From NCBI RefSeq assembly GCF_000287355.1, contig NC_018420.1, positions 1 through 64,000 on the forward strand: DNA of 64,000 bases. Reading direction: 5' to 3'. Below the pieces are notes generated by a model. The model saw only the letters and a program-made list of their open reading frames with translations, ran no database searches and was not told where the DNA came from. This document shows, in pieces, positions 1-11,208 of the stretch. Both the position numbers and the translations under genes were made by a program. This stretch comes from a secondary endosymbiont of Heteropsylla cubana. Lineage in GTDB: Bacteria > Pseudomonadota > Gammaproteobacteria > Enterobacterales > Enterobacteriaceae. The stretch's first letter is position 1. Each line of letters begins with the position of its first letter.

Positions 1-1410
1 GTGTCACTTTCCCTTTGGCAACAATGTATCATCCGGTTACAAGATGAGTTATCTTCCACAGAATTTAGTATGTGGATCCGCCCTTTACAGGCAGAGCTAA
101 GTGATAACACCTTAGCGCTTTATGCACCCAATCAATTTGTTTTGGATTGGGTCCAAAATAAGTATTTCAACAATATTACTGGCTTATTAAATGATTTTTG
201 TGGCAATAACGCTCCCATGTTACGTTTTGAGGTGGGTAATAAACCATTAAAAGTGGGGATGCTGCAATCATCCACACAACAACACACTAGCAACTCCACA
301 CAGTCTCAACGGATTACTACTACTCCGTGGATAAACTCAACCTCTCTAACAAAATGGAATGTTCCCTCTACAAAAAAAGAAGTTTGTTATCGCTCTAATG
401 TTAATCCAAAACATAATTTTGAAAACTTCATTGAAGGTCAGTCTAATCAACTTGCACGCGCAGCTGCACAAAAAGTAGCTGAAAATCCTGGTAGTACGTA
501 TAATCCATTATTCTTTTATGGTGGTACGGGGTTAGGTAAAACCCACTTACTACATGCTGTAGGAAACGAAATCTTAGGGTTACAGGCGCACCCCAATGTG
601 GTATATATGCATTCTGAACGCTTTGTTCAAGATATGGTTAAAGCATTGCAAAATAAATCTATAGAAGAATTTAAACATTATTATCGATCTGTTGATGCAT
701 TACTTATCGATGATATTCAGTTTTTTGCTAATAAAGAACGCTCTCAGGAAGAATTTTTTCATACTTTTAATGCCTTATTAGAAGGTAATCAACAAATCAT
801 TCTAACATCTGATCGATATCCCAAAGAAATTTATGGGATAGAAGACCGACTCAAATCCCGATTTGGTTGGGGACTAACAGTTGCCATTGATCCACCAGAA
901 CTTGAAACGCGTGTGGAAATTTTGATAAAAAAAGCTGATGAAAATTCAACTTTCTTACCTGGAGAAGTTGCACTATTTATTGCCCAGCGTTTACGCTCCA
1001 ATGTGCGTGAACTAGAAGGTGCCTTAAATCGCGTTATTGCTAATGCTAACTTTAGTGGTCAGGTAATTAGCATTGATTTTGTGCGTGAAGCACTACGTGA
1101 CTTATTAGCTCTACAAGAAAAATTGGTAACTATTAATAATATCCAAAAAACTGTAGCAGAGTACTACCAAATTAAATTAGGTGATTTACTCGCTAAACGA
1201 CGTTCACGATCAGTAGCTCGCCCTAGACAAATAGCTATGGCGTTATCAAAAGAATTAACAAATCATAGTCTTCCCGAAATCGGTCACGCCTTCGGCGGAA
1301 GAGATCACACAACAATCCTTCACGCCTGCAGAAAAATCAAGCAGTTGAGAAAAGAAAATTTTAACATAAAAGAAGATTTCTCTCAATTAATCAAAATATT
1401 ATCTTCATAA
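1..1410 (+). CDS. dnaA: Chromosomal replication initiator protein DnaA
   Basis: DnaA is the AAA+ ATPase that binds DnaA boxes and opens the origin to start replication. The protein is 469 aa (E. coli 467) and opens with the enterobacterial N-terminus MSLSLWQQC from a GTG codon. Domain I is at about 1-90, followed by a short, variable, Ser/Thr/Gln-rich linker (about 90-130). The AAA+ core has Walker A GGTGLGKT at 174-181 and Walker B LLIDD with acidic residues D237-D238. The C-terminal helix-turn-helix carries the DnaA signature GGRDHTT at 432-438. It ends 2 nt before dnaN, so the two are probably co-transcribed. The upstream promoter lies outside the window. All key motifs are intact. Replication is still initiated in the normal bacterial way, unlike some insect symbionts that have lost dnaA. 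Confidence 0.98.
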   Translation: MSLSLWQQCIIRLQDELSSTEFSMWIRPLQAELSDNTLALYAPNQFVLDWVQNKYFNNITGLLNDFCGNNAPMLRFEVGNKPLKVGMLQSSTQQHTSNSTQSQRITTTPWINSTSLTKWNVPSTKKEVCYRSNVNPKHNFENFIEGQSNQLARAAAQKVAENPGSTYNPLFFYGGTGLGKTHLLHAVGNEILGLQAHPNVVYMHSERFVQDMVKALQNKSIEEFKHYYRSVDALLIDDIQFFANKERSQEEFFHTFNALLEGNQQIILTSDRYPKEIYGIEDRLKSRFGWGLTVAIDPPELETRVEILIKKADENSTFLPGEVALFIAQRLRSNVRELEGALNRVIANANFSGQVISIDFVREALRDLLALQEKLVTINNIQKTVAEYYQIKLGDLLAKRRSRSVARPRQIAMALSKELTNHSLPEIGHAFGGRDHTTILHACRKIKQLRKENFNIKEDFSQLIKILSS

Positions 1411-1412
1411 CT

Positions 1413-2513
1413 ATGAAATTTATTGTTCAACGTGATCTAGTTTTAAAACCTCTGCAACAAGTTAGCAGCCCGTTGGGAGGTCGCCCCACCTTACCAATTC
1501 TAGGCAATTTGCTTTTGCAGGTATTCAAAAATCGTTTGCTGTTAACTAGCACTGATTTAGAAATAGAAATACTAGCTCAGGTTAGGCTAAACGCTATCCA
1601 TGAAGAAGGAGAAACCACAGTATCAGCTCGTAAGTTTTTTGACATTTGTCGCGGATTGCCAGAAGGAGCAGAGATCACTATCATACTAGAAGGAGAACGT
1701 ATGTTAATGCGATCAGGTCGTAGTCGTTATTCTCTTTCGACCCTACCAGCTTCAGAGTTTCCTAATTTAGATCATTGGCATCGAGAAGTAGAATTCACCC
1801 TTTCACAGTCTATTCTAAAACGACTAATTGAATCTACACAATTTTCAATGGCTCATCAAGATGTACGTTATTATCTTAATGGTATGCTATTTGAAACCAA
1901 AGGAGAGGAGCTTCGTACGGTAGCTACTGACGGGCATCGTTTAGCGCTTTGCACTATATCCATAAATCAACCACTACCCTCACATTCTGTAATTGTCCCT
2001 CGAAAAGGAGTAGTAGAGTTAGTACGAATATTAAATAACGGAAAAAACCCAGTAAAACTACAAATTGGAAAAAATAATATTCGTGCCACTGTCGGTGATT
2101 ACATTTTAACTTCTAAACTAGTTGAAGGTCGTTTCCCTGATTATAGTCGGGTTTTTTCAAAAAATCCCCATAAAATTCTTGAAGCTAAATGTGATCTCCT
2201 TAAACAAGCCTTTACTCGTGCCGCTATTCTTTCTAATGAAAAATTTCGTGGTGTTCGACTCTACCTTAGTACAAACCAACTAAAAATTACCGCTAATAAT
2301 CCAGAAAAAGAGGAAGCGGAAGAAATTTTAGATGTTATTTATAAAGGTAGTGATATAGAGGTTGGTTTTAATGTTAATTACATATTAGATGTTCTGAATA
2401 CTTTAAAATGCGAAGAGGTTCGTTTCTTTTTAACCGATGAAATATCTAGCATTCAAATTGAGGATAGCGCTAATCAGGCAGCCTCCTATGCTATCATGCC
2501 AATGCGCATATAA
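1413..2513 (+). CDS. dnaN: DNA polymerase III beta subunit (sliding clamp)
   Basis: DnaN is the ring-shaped processivity clamp that tethers polymerase III and other repair proteins to DNA. The length of 366 aa equals that of E. coli, and identity is high along all three clamp domains (about 1-120, 121-245, 246-366). The C-terminus YAIMPMRI is the conserved clamp end that helps form the partner-binding pocket. The start lies 2 nt after the dnaA stop, so expression probably depends on coupling with dnaA. In free-living relatives recF and gyrB follow; here nothing recognisable follows for 870 nt, so the ancestral dnaA-dnaN-recF-gyrB block has been cut to two genes. Confidence 0.98.
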   Translation: MKFIVQRDLVLKPLQQVSSPLGGRPTLPILGNLLLQVFKNRLLLTSTDLEIEILAQVRLNAIHEEGETTVSARKFFDICRGLPEGAEITIILEGERMLMRSGRSRYSLSTLPASEFPNLDHWHREVEFTLSQSILKRLIESTQFSMAHQDVRYYLNGMLFETKGEELRTVATDGHRLALCTISINQPLPSHSVIVPRKGVVELVRILNNGKNPVKLQIGKNNIRATVGDYILTSKLVEGRFPDYSRVFSKNPHKILEAKCDLLKQAFTRAAILSNEKFRGVRLYLSTNQLKITANNPEKEEAEEILDVIYKGSDIEVGFNVNYILDVLNTLKCEEVRFFLTDEISSIQIEDSANQAASYAIMPMRI

Positions 2514-3384
2514 TCACCACCACAGTAGATTCATGTTAGATAATCTATTTTTTAGATAAAAACAACACACATAAATTATAAAGAATAATTAAATAAAAAC
2601 ATAATACTGTATAATTACATGTCTATGAAATTTTTTATAAAAAACAGATATTACTGCGTAAAAATATTTTACTAACTATAAATGATTGCTTCTTTTTTTT
2701 CTGATTCTTTCAATATAACTACAAATTGACGCTGACCATAAAACCAAAGATTTTAGAAAATTTATTCTAGTAAATTTAAAAGACTCTATTTATAATGTTG
2801 TCGACATAATCGAATCTACAATACAGTAATGTTAAGATTTAATGTTAATTAAAAATCAGTTACAGTATCTTACTTGAGACAAATATAATGCATATATCTC
2901 AATAAAATATCTTTAAATGAACATGATAAAAAAAATCATTGCTTTATAACATTTATTGCAAAAAGGTTGTAAGATTCAATAAACACTACCGAAATAAGAT
3001 AACTCATCGAGAATATGTCTGTAGAGTTTAATAAGACTTATGAGGAAAAATTTAATTAATTAAAAATATTTATAAAAAAATACAAGATATATAATTATAA
3101 TATTCAAATTAACTAAGAAAAATAAAACAATTAAAAAAACGAGCGTTTTGGTCAAGGTTTTCTTAGTAACCAAAATAATTTACGATTTTACATTTTAGTT
3201 GTGAATTCAATTTTTAGACAAAAATAGTATTATTACTGCATGAAATATTAAAAACATTATTTAATTTAACATATTTTATACTAATTAAAATAATTATCTT
3301 CATTGTTACTATTATATGCCGGATGAGTATAACTGTCCGGCTTTTAGTTAATACTTTAAAAACTGAAAAAAATCTTAAATTTTT
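2514..3384. other. Gene-free AT-rich spacer after dnaN
   Basis: This 871 nt stretch has no open frame of note. It is where recF would begin in free-living relatives, but I could not recognise RecF motifs. The only ordered element seen is the GC-rich hairpin at 3318-3341 near its right end. Confidence 0.7.
3318..3341 (+). terminator. GC-rich hairpin, possible terminator
   Basis: The arms GCCGGA (3318-3323) and TCCGGC (3336-3341) are perfectly complementary around a 12 nt loop and are followed by a short T tract (TTTTAG) on the plus strand. It is the only GC-rich structure in an otherwise very AT-rich spacer. On the plus strand it could be a relic terminator of the lost genes after dnaN. It could also act below the convergent MarR-type gene, but that strand has no T tract. 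Confidence 0.4.
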
Positions 3385-3810
3385 CTATTTTTTTTGAAAT
3401 TCAAGGGATTTACAAATTTCACTAAAATTTTTTAACTGTATTTCAGATAGAGGTGAAAAAATACGATCTAAAATAACTTTATGGATCTCTTCCGCAAGAC
3501 TTAGTTTTTCAAGTCCTTTCTGTGTAATATGAACATACTTCACCCGTCTATCTGTTGGACTTTGCTTTCTCTGTAACATTTCCTCTTTTTCTAAAGCATC
3601 GAGAACTGTTACCACCGTTCTAGATGAAAAACCCATATAATTTTTAATATCAGTTGCACTGGTTTTTCCAGTAATGATTAATTGTAAAATTTTCATTTTT
3701 GACATGGAAAGACCTTCATTTACCAACTGGCCATTTACTTCTTTTCTCAGGCGATGGTAAATACGTGACAGAGACTCTACCATGATAGACACGTTAGTTA
3801 ATTTATCCAT
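3385..3810 (-). CDS. MarR-family transcriptional regulator
   Basis: This 141 aa protein has the size and order of a MarR/SlyA winged helix-turn-helix dimer. It has an N-terminal dimerisation helix (about 5-30), a helix-turn-helix around residues 48-75, and a wing with the typical D-R-R pattern (T86-D87-R88-R89) before a beta strand, then C-terminal dimerisation helices. It does not align well enough with E. coli SlyA, MarR or HosA to be named. The ATG at 3810 is preceded by a good ribosome binding site (GGAGA about 8 nt upstream), which supports an active gene. It stands alone: about 0.6 kb of desert on one side and 2 kb on the other, with no target gene adjacent. Retention of a small-molecule-responsive regulator is unusual in so reduced a genome. 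Confidence 0.85.
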   Translation of the reverse strand: MDKLTNVSIMVESLSRIYHRLRKEVNGQLVNEGLSMSKMKILQLIITGKTSATDIKNYMGFSSRTVVTVLDALEKEEMLQRKQSPTDRRVKYVHITQKGLEKLSLAEEIHKVILDRIFSPLSEIQLKNFSEICKSLEFQKK

Positions 3811-5815
3811 TTTTCAATCTCCATATATTCTTTCTTTGCAAAAAATTGTTCTTAAAGCTCTTAGATTGTTATTAAGAAATTTAATTACTCCTACTTTGAG
3901 TCTTATAGTTTATACAATACTATTATAAAATAGGTAATACTAAGAGAAAGATATATCTTTAAATAGATTACATTGTTATAGTGAAACTAACAAGATATAT
4001 ATCTCTAACAATGCTCATCAGTTCTCTTTAAGACTATTACATGCTAATTTATAATAAGAAAAATATAAATTACGCATAATCTTTTATCAACACTTAGTAA
4101 AGTACTCACTCGTTTCATATATAACAACTAGTAAGTATATTTGCTGTAAGCAAGTTTATTATTAAAATATCTTGACATTATTATAAATACTTAATAATTT
4201 TTTTTTAAAAAAATGGTTTTACTTTAAACCTCTTCAATAACTCACTTACATAAGTTTATAGTTTTTTATATATTTAAACTAAATAATTATTTGTTAACCA
4301 TTAAAAATTTAAACTAATTACTTTTCTTTTTAAGAATGTTCTCATTTTTATAAAACATAATACTTTTTCGTCTAATTAAATTAAGAAACAATGTTAATAT
4401 AATTAAATATTGTCTTATTTATTATAAATAAGAAAGATTAATAGTTATATCTAAATCATTAAAATTCTCATCAGAAAATAGAAAAAATTAAAAACATACT
4501 CAAACAAGAATTCTCAATTTTTCTGAGTAGAATATATTAGAATGGAAGAATGTTAAAAAGTTAACCATCAATAGATGAATCATTATATAGCATGTCATAT
4601 ACTGCATGATAATCTACAAATTATATTTATTTTACAGATATACTCTGCGTCTTGTGGACAGTACAATCTATTCATATTTTACGTTCACTATTACAATACA
4701 TATTAAACTTTATTTAATTAATAAAAAAAATACATATAGATGATCTTGCTATAAAAAAAATTCTACATATTAATGGGAATTATTTTTTCTGCTTAATCGT
4801 AAAGCAATCTCAATATTTTAATAACAATTATATTTTATTAACAAAAACTTCACATATCTTTCTTAAAATCATAAGAAAAGTAGAAACGTTTCCATCATAT
4901 AACTAAAACGTGATGATACTGATATGTAGGTAATGAAAAATCTGAATGATACCCTATGGATTCTCTTCCTAGTAGAAGAATATTTACAACTTCTTTAAAA
5001 TATTTTCAACAACTTACTATACCCTTCCGATAAAAGTCATTTAATGTATTCAATGAAACTTTTTTTCTCGTATAAAAGGTCTTGAAAATTGAAATAATGG
5101 AGGTTATGTTAAAGATATAATTAACTAAAATTCTAATTTATGCAACAAAGTTTTAAGATATAAGACAGTCTTTTTATTTACTTACTACATATTCACTTTA
5201 ATGAAGTTATTTAATTTAAAAATAATCACTACTAAAAAAATAAATTTAACACATACACCTATAAGCTGATGTTTAGAATAAATAAACAAGTCATAAAAAT
5301 ATATAAATTTTTAATAATCTTAACAAATTTTTATATTTAAAGCTTCATAATAACAATTATGACTAACTATATGTCTTATTAAATATAGAATAAAAGTCTA
5401 TTTAAAAAAAAGAACATTAATTTGAGATTAATGATTAATTATTAATAATTAAAGAGTTTTTCCTGATATAATTGTTATTTTTTAATAAATTTTGCTAATA
5501 TCTAAAGATAATTTTCAGATTTTTTTTGACTGGTCAATAAATATAAAAATTGTAGTTTATTCATTGAGATATCATTAATAATGATTAATACTTATAATAC
5601 CTGAAAAACAAAAATTCCACTAAATATGGGAAAATTTGCTAAATAAAATTTTTTAATTTTTTTTAGTTTTACAAAAAAAACAAACTTACAAATCATATTT
5701 TAAAAAATTTTATTAAATTTCATTTTTTTGTTTTTAAACAAAAAGATTTTTGTGAAAGAATTTTCTATAAATATCTAGATTATTAAATACAATAATTATT
5801 AATTAAAATATTATT
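3811..5815. other. Gene desert between the MarR-type gene and cydC
   Basis: About 2 kb of extremely AT-rich DNA with frequent stops in all frames. I recognise no gene remnant. A purely A/T inverted repeat (TTTTTGTTT/AAACAAAAA, 5725-5744) lies about 70 nt beyond the cydC stop; it could be a weak 3' end structure or chance. Confidence 0.7.
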
Positions 5816-7552
5816 TTAATATTTTAATTTATTTAACAAGTTTATATGATAATAATAATAACGTTTACGCTGTTTCATTAAACTTTGATGAGTTCCTTCT
5901 TCGATAATGGAGCCTTCATCTAAAATATAAATACGATCTAAATTTTCTAGACCCTGCAAACGATGAGTGACAATAATAAGAGTTCTTCCTTTTCCAACTG
6001 TAAAAATTAGTTTCAGTATTTGATGCTCACTTACAGAATCTAAACCTTCAGTTGGTTCATCAAAAAGCCACAAAGGGGAATCATGCAACAATGCCCTCGC
6101 AATACCAATCCGACGCTCTTCTCCACCAGAAAGAGCTCGACCACCTTCGCCTAACCACATATTGAGCCCTTCACCTTTAAGTAGTTTCCCCAAACCAACT
6201 TTCATCAAAATAGCGCTTAATTGTTCATCGTTAGCATCTGGCGCTGCAAGACGTAAATTATCACGTAGTGTAGCACTAAAAATATGAAGGCGCTGTTCAA
6301 CTACCGACGTCATCTTACGTAAAGCGCTTTCACTCCATTGATCAAGAGAAATATCACTTAACAAAATTTCTCCATTTTGGGGATTACAAGCTCGAGTTAA
6401 TAATTTTAATAGAGTAGATTTTCCACTTCCAGTATGACCGAGGATAGCAACATGTTCTCCCGAAGAAACCTTTAGTGTTAAATTATTAATAGAAGGGACT
6501 AATTTTCCTGGATAGGAAAATCGCACTTGATGAAATCTAAGAGAAACATTTGAAACCACCGAAGGACCAAAAATTGGAAAAACAATCTCGACTGGTTTTT
6601 GCATAAGATTATTTAGACGCATAGCGCAAGCAATAACTTCTCCAAGATGTTGGAATGCAACTGCTATTGGACTCAACGCTTCAAACACTGACAGTGTTGC
6701 AAAAACAAAAATCGCTATTAGAGGAGAAGATAAGATATTGTTTTTCTCAGACGCAATCCATAATACCCAAGTTAATGTTAGACCTGTCAATATTAAAAGT
6801 AAATTTTGTGAAGCAGCGCTCAGTTCGCTTTGTCGGCGCTGTTGAATCTGCCAACGCTGTTCCGTAATCTCTAATAAACTAAGATAATATCCAGAAGCAC
6901 CGTATAAGGTAAGCTCTGCGTTACCCAAAAGCCAAGTAGTAAACTGTAAACGATACTCAGATCGAAGAGTGCTCAGTGCTTCACCAACAGGTTTACCAAC
7001 ACAATAAAACCCTACAGGAAAAATAAGTAAAATTAATATCATGATCATTCCAAAAATTAACCCTACCTGTAGATCTAAAAAACAAAGACTTATAGTTACT
7101 ATCAATATAATTACTAATGCACTTACTAAGGGGGATATAAGTCGAAGATAAATATGATCTAATGTGTCTACATCTGAGACGAGACAATTGAGCAGTTCCC
7201 CTCGGAACAAGCGAATATTAGTAGTAGAAGTTGAAATTGGAAAAATGCTTTTAAAAACATAAAGACGAAGATACTGCAAAAGATGGAATGTGGCATTATG
7301 GCTAACTACCCGCTCAACCCAGCGCCCAACGGTACGAATAATTGCTGCACCACGCACACCTGCAGCAGGTAGCATATAGTTAAAAGTATAAAGACCAGCT
7401 GCTCCTGCTATTGCTGTACCCGAAAGAAACCACCCGGAAAGGATCAAAAGAAAGCTGCTAGCTAATAAGCTAATAATAGCCAATAGAATTCCAAGCAATA
7501 ATTGTCCACGATGAAGCCTATAAAGGCGCAAATAAGGAAATAACGCACGCAT
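5816..7552 (-). CDS. cydC: CydC, ABC transporter subunit for cytochrome bd assembly
   Basis: CydC pairs with CydD in an inner-membrane ABC transporter needed to assemble cytochrome bd oxidase; glutathione/cysteine export and haem loading have both been proposed. The protein is 578 aa (E. coli 573) and starts MRALFPYLRLYRLHRG, like E. coli. The N-terminal half holds six membrane segments, including the conserved FNYMLPAAGVRGAAI stretch. The nucleotide-binding half has Walker A GHTGSGKST at 372-380, the signature LSGGEERR near 475 and Walker B with DEPT near 497-501. The gene lies 20 nt after cydD on the same strand and is surely co-transcribed. All ATPase motifs are intact, so cytochrome bd is probably still made. 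Confidence 0.96.
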   Translation of the reverse strand: MRALFPYLRLYRLHRGQLLLGILLAIISLLASSFLLILSGWFLSGTAIAGAAGLYTFNYMLPAAGVRGAAIIRTVGRWVERVVSHNATFHLLQYLRLYVFKSIFPISTSTTNIRLFRGELLNCLVSDVDTLDHIYLRLISPLVSALVIILIVTISLCFLDLQVGLIFGMIMILILLIFPVGFYCVGKPVGEALSTLRSEYRLQFTTWLLGNAELTLYGASGYYLSLLEITEQRWQIQQRRQSELSAASQNLLLILTGLTLTWVLWIASEKNNILSSPLIAIFVFATLSVFEALSPIAVAFQHLGEVIACAMRLNNLMQKPVEIVFPIFGPSVVSNVSLRFHQVRFSYPGKLVPSINNLTLKVSSGEHVAILGHTGSGKSTLLKLLTRACNPQNGEILLSDISLDQWSESALRKMTSVVEQRLHIFSATLRDNLRLAAPDANDEQLSAILMKVGLGKLLKGEGLNMWLGEGGRALSGGEERRIGIARALLHDSPLWLFDEPTEGLDSVSEHQILKLIFTVGKGRTLIIVTHRLQGLENLDRIYILDEGSIIEEGTHQSLMKQRKRYYYYHINLLNKLKY

Positions 7553-7572
7553 ACTAAATAGCCATCCTGTAT

Positions 7573-9324
7573 TTAAGAAGAAATAAAAGCAGCTAACGGT
7601 CCTTCTCTAGATGAGAGCTCTTTATAAGTCCCTTGTTGAACTATCTTCCCATCGTCCATCACCCAAATCAAATCAAAATCTGTAATAACTTGTAACTGAT
7701 GAGTAATAAACAATGTGGTCTGACGACGCATAGCAGGATCCAGTGCACGCATAATCAATTTTTCACTAAGAGCATCAAGACTGGCAGTTGGCTCATCAAG
7801 GAGAAGCAAGTCTGGAGTGCGAATAAGAGCACGAGCTAAAGCAACACGTTGCACTTGACCTACAGAAAGCAATTTAGCATCTTCTCCGATCTTAGTGTCT
7901 AGTCCATCAGATAAAACAGATAAAAACTCTTTTATATAAGTAACATTAACGACTTTCATTAATTGTGCATGATTTGCTTGTGGTGCTCCGAGCAATATAT
8001 TCTCACGTAATGTTGATGCCGGCAAGATAGGATTCTGACTGATCCAACTCAAACGTTTACGCCATAAGTTAAGTTCAAGCGTACGTAATTCTTTACCATT
8101 AATTAAAATTGAGCCGCTGTAAGGTAAAAAACCTAATAGTACCCTAAAAATTGAACTCTTTCCTGATCCACTAATACCAACAATTGCTACTCTCTGACCC
8201 GCAGACACAGAAAAATTTAATGGACCTACAAGTATGCTTCCATCTGGAGATAATATGCATAGATTATTAGCAACTAAACTCACCAATCCAGGATTCAGTA
8301 CCTCTTTTCCGATTCCTTGAAATTGATCTTCATTATTTTCTAAAAAAGAGACTAAGGATTCAGCAGCTCCTAATGCACGAGCTTTAGCATGGTAAAACAT
8401 CCCTAGATCACGTAAAGGCTGAAAAAATTCCGGAGCTAAAATCAATATTAAAAAACCAGAGAAAAGTGTAACTGCGCTTCCATAAGTGCCGAAGTTAAAT
8501 TCTCCGAGGTAGGAAAAACCAAAATAAACTGCTACTAACGCAATAGAAATAGAAGAAAAAAATTCTAACACTCCAGAAGATAAAAATGCAATCTGTAATA
8601 CCTCCATAGTACGCTGACGAAACAAGTCAGTCGCACGAGCTAACTCTTGCATTTCTACTTCGGCGCGAAAAAAAAGACGCAAAGTATTAAGTCCACGCAA
8701 TCGGTCGAGAAAGTAACCAGAAAGACGCGAAAGTGCTAAAAAATTACGTCGATTAGCTTCAGCAGCCCCCATACCAACTAATGCCATGAAGATAGGAATA
8801 AGCGGGGCAGTTAAAAAAAGTATTATACCAGCAACCCAATTCATAAAAAAAGTTACAATCAACATCATCAACGGTATCATCACCGCAAGAGATAATTGAG
8901 GTAAATAACGAGCATAAAACTCTTGCATATCTTCAACTTGTTCAAGCAACATGCAGCTCCAACTGCCAGAGGGCTGATTATGAATCCACGCGGGACCCAA
9001 TCGAGCAAGTCGATCTAGCAATTGAACTCGAATGTGGCGCCGAAGAAGAGCCCCCGCAATAAAACCTACTTGTTCACGCGCATAATTAATTAATGCACGT
9101 AAAATAAAAAACAAAGCTAAGAAAAAAAAATTTCTTATCAGTATTATTCGAGGTATTTTATCTATAATAAATGATTGAAGTAAACCTGCTAGCATCCAAG
9201 CTTGCCCGATAATCATCGTGGCACTTATCAATCCAAGTAAAAGAGAAAGATGAAGATAACCTTGCGTTTGTTTACTTTGCAAACGAAGCCAACATAGAAG
9301 AGTATGTTGCCGATTTTTATTCAT
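7573..9324 (-). CDS. cydD: CydD, ABC transporter subunit for cytochrome bd assembly
   Basis: CydD is the partner half-transporter of CydC. I place the start at the ATG at 9324, giving MNKNRQ, which aligns with E. coli MNKSRQ and yields 583 aa (E. coli 588). The frame stays open to a TTG at 9345, which would add seven residues without support. The membrane half contains the near-invariant GMGAAEANRRNFLALSRLSG segment. The ATPase half has Walker A GISGSGKSS at about 383-391, a variant signature LSVGQVQR and Walker B LLLLDEPT. It is the first gene of a two-gene cydDC operon. The ancestral upstream neighbour trxB and downstream aat are gone. No strong ribosome binding site is visible. Confidence 0.95.
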   Translation of the reverse strand: MNKNRQHTLLCWLRLQSKQTQGYLHLSLLLGLISATMIIGQAWMLAGLLQSFIIDKIPRIILIRNFFFLALFFILRALINYAREQVGFIAGALLRRHIRVQLLDRLARLGPAWIHNQPSGSWSCMLLEQVEDMQEFYARYLPQLSLAVMIPLMMLIVTFFMNWVAGIILFLTAPLIPIFMALVGMGAAEANRRNFLALSRLSGYFLDRLRGLNTLRLFFRAEVEMQELARATDLFRQRTMEVLQIAFLSSGVLEFFSSISIALVAVYFGFSYLGEFNFGTYGSAVTLFSGFLILILAPEFFQPLRDLGMFYHAKARALGAAESLVSFLENNEDQFQGIGKEVLNPGLVSLVANNLCILSPDGSILVGPLNFSVSAGQRVAIVGISGSGKSSIFRVLLGFLPYSGSILINGKELRTLELNLWRKRLSWISQNPILPASTLRENILLGAPQANHAQLMKVVNVTYIKEFLSVLSDGLDTKIGEDAKLLSVGQVQRVALARALIRTPDLLLLDEPTASLDALSEKLIMRALDPAMRRQTTLFITHQLQVITDFDLIWVMDDGKIVQQGTYKELSSREGPLAAFISS

Positions 9325-11208
9325 TCTAAGTGTTTTTCTAGCCAAAGCGGCAGATACCTGATATTGAGATTTTACGAAAAAAAAGAAATCGAGATTAGTT
9401 TTTAAGCTAATCCGATAGGATTACATTAATTTTTAACATTCAATTATAGTTAAAATTTTTTTCTATAAACTAGGTTACATTCGAGATGCAATTAACATTT
9501 AACCAGATCAAACATAAATCTAGATAGATGTTAACATTAACTTTTTATTTTGCAATGTAATAAACTGTAGAGTAAACTTAAATTTATATTTAAAATGGCA
9601 AACTATTTTTCTCATGTCAAGCTCTAGATTTTATTTAATTATGTAGTTATTAAAGCATGTGCTATAAAACATTTTATTAAAAATAATATTGTCATACTGA
9701 CTATGTAAGTCAACAAACATTTTTAATTGTATCTTTCTTAAATTAGATATTCTATGGCAAAAAAAATACCATACTCTTCTCATAGAAAAATTGATCGAAA
9801 TTAAATTAAATCTTTATTAAATATTGCTAATAATGTTGTTTATAAGTAATTTATAATTCTATATCTTTTAGTAAATTAATACTAGAATTTACATTCCATT
9901 GACTCACAACAAATATAGAAAATCTCCATTAACAATATTAAGTTTAAATTTTGGAAATCTTTATTAGTAAGTTTTAATGAAAAATTTCCTCGCTAAGCCT
10001 AAAAAAACTATTACTCATCACAGGATCTAGTTTTTTAAAAACTGATATATTTTATCTAATTTCACTAGATTTAATTTAAACCACATCATGTGTATTTTAC
10101 ATTAATAAACAAAATAGATGTATTTTCTGATTAATAGTTTTATTGTTATTTTATTAAAATGCAGTATATTTATTGAATATGCATAAGTAATTATGTTAAC
10201 GTTAATAAAAAATTAAAACTCAGTTACCCATAAGCGCAGATGATGAGTCACTAAAAAATCATTTGATATACTGTAGTCACTATATTTATACTTAAATATA
10301 GTTTATTCCTATAATCTTTATACAAAATTATAAATTCTTAATTTTTTTGAAGTTACTTATCTACCTTTATTTTGATCTACACAAACCATTAAATATGCAA
10401 TATCAAATAGATATACGTATTTTCAACTTTATGTAATAATTTTAATGGAATCGTGATTGACAAATCATCTGATTATCTTAATCTTAATAGATTCAGAATG
10501 AAAATCAAAAAAAAAATTAACTCCCTTATATACTCTTAAATATAGTCGTTTCAAATAGCAATTAATCGTTCAATCGAAAATTTAATAAATATAAAAATAT
10601 TTAAAAATTTTAAATTATTGGTAATATTTCGAAAAAGAAAATGTTTAACTACTATTTTGTATCAAAAATATCGCCCTAACAACTTAACTCTTAAGGTAAA
10701 AATATAACTGATACTAAAGATCCGCCCTACATGATAAATTACAATCAGACGAAAATTAAAAATACTGTAAATAACAATATTGAAAATATTAAATTTTGTT
10801 TGCACATTGAGCAATGATGACTAGAATAGTTTGTATCTAAATAAGAAAAATGTAAATATTTTAATCAAGTTCATCCGACCATCCCTAATCCTAAGTAGAT
10901 AAAACTATAAACACTATTATTTTTAATAAACTTTGATTTCAAAGAGTATAAAAAATCTACTTTATCTTTATTATCAATCTATTAAAATCATCTTATCAGT
11001 TAAGATTATATTTTTAAAGATTTTTGAAAATATAGAGGAATAATTACACGATATAATCCTATTAAAAATAATCAATATGTTTAATAGATTAAAACAAATC
11101 AAAAAAACTTTACCTGAATATTCAAAGTAGAGAAATCTTTTTCGTTAAAAAAATACATTAAGTTTTCTAGATAACTCAAAGATCTCAATTGAAGGTAATA
11201 AAAATATT
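9325..11208. other. Gene desert between cydD and folK, possible panB remains
   Basis: About 1.9 kb without a gene. In relatives panB and panC follow folK on this strand. Reading the minus strand, short islands near 10890 (LGMV-like, from TTAGGGATGGTC) and near 10661-10672 (ATATTTTTG followed by ATACAAA) resemble the PanB GDSLGM and NIFGGYK segments in the right order. The evidence is weak and the spacing imperfect. Nothing else was recognised. Confidence 0.4.

Noticed and set aside
11110-11145. KDFSTL reading as the PanB KRFATITAYDYSF start
   Set aside because: Too short, and the distance to the better LGMV island does not fit PanB.
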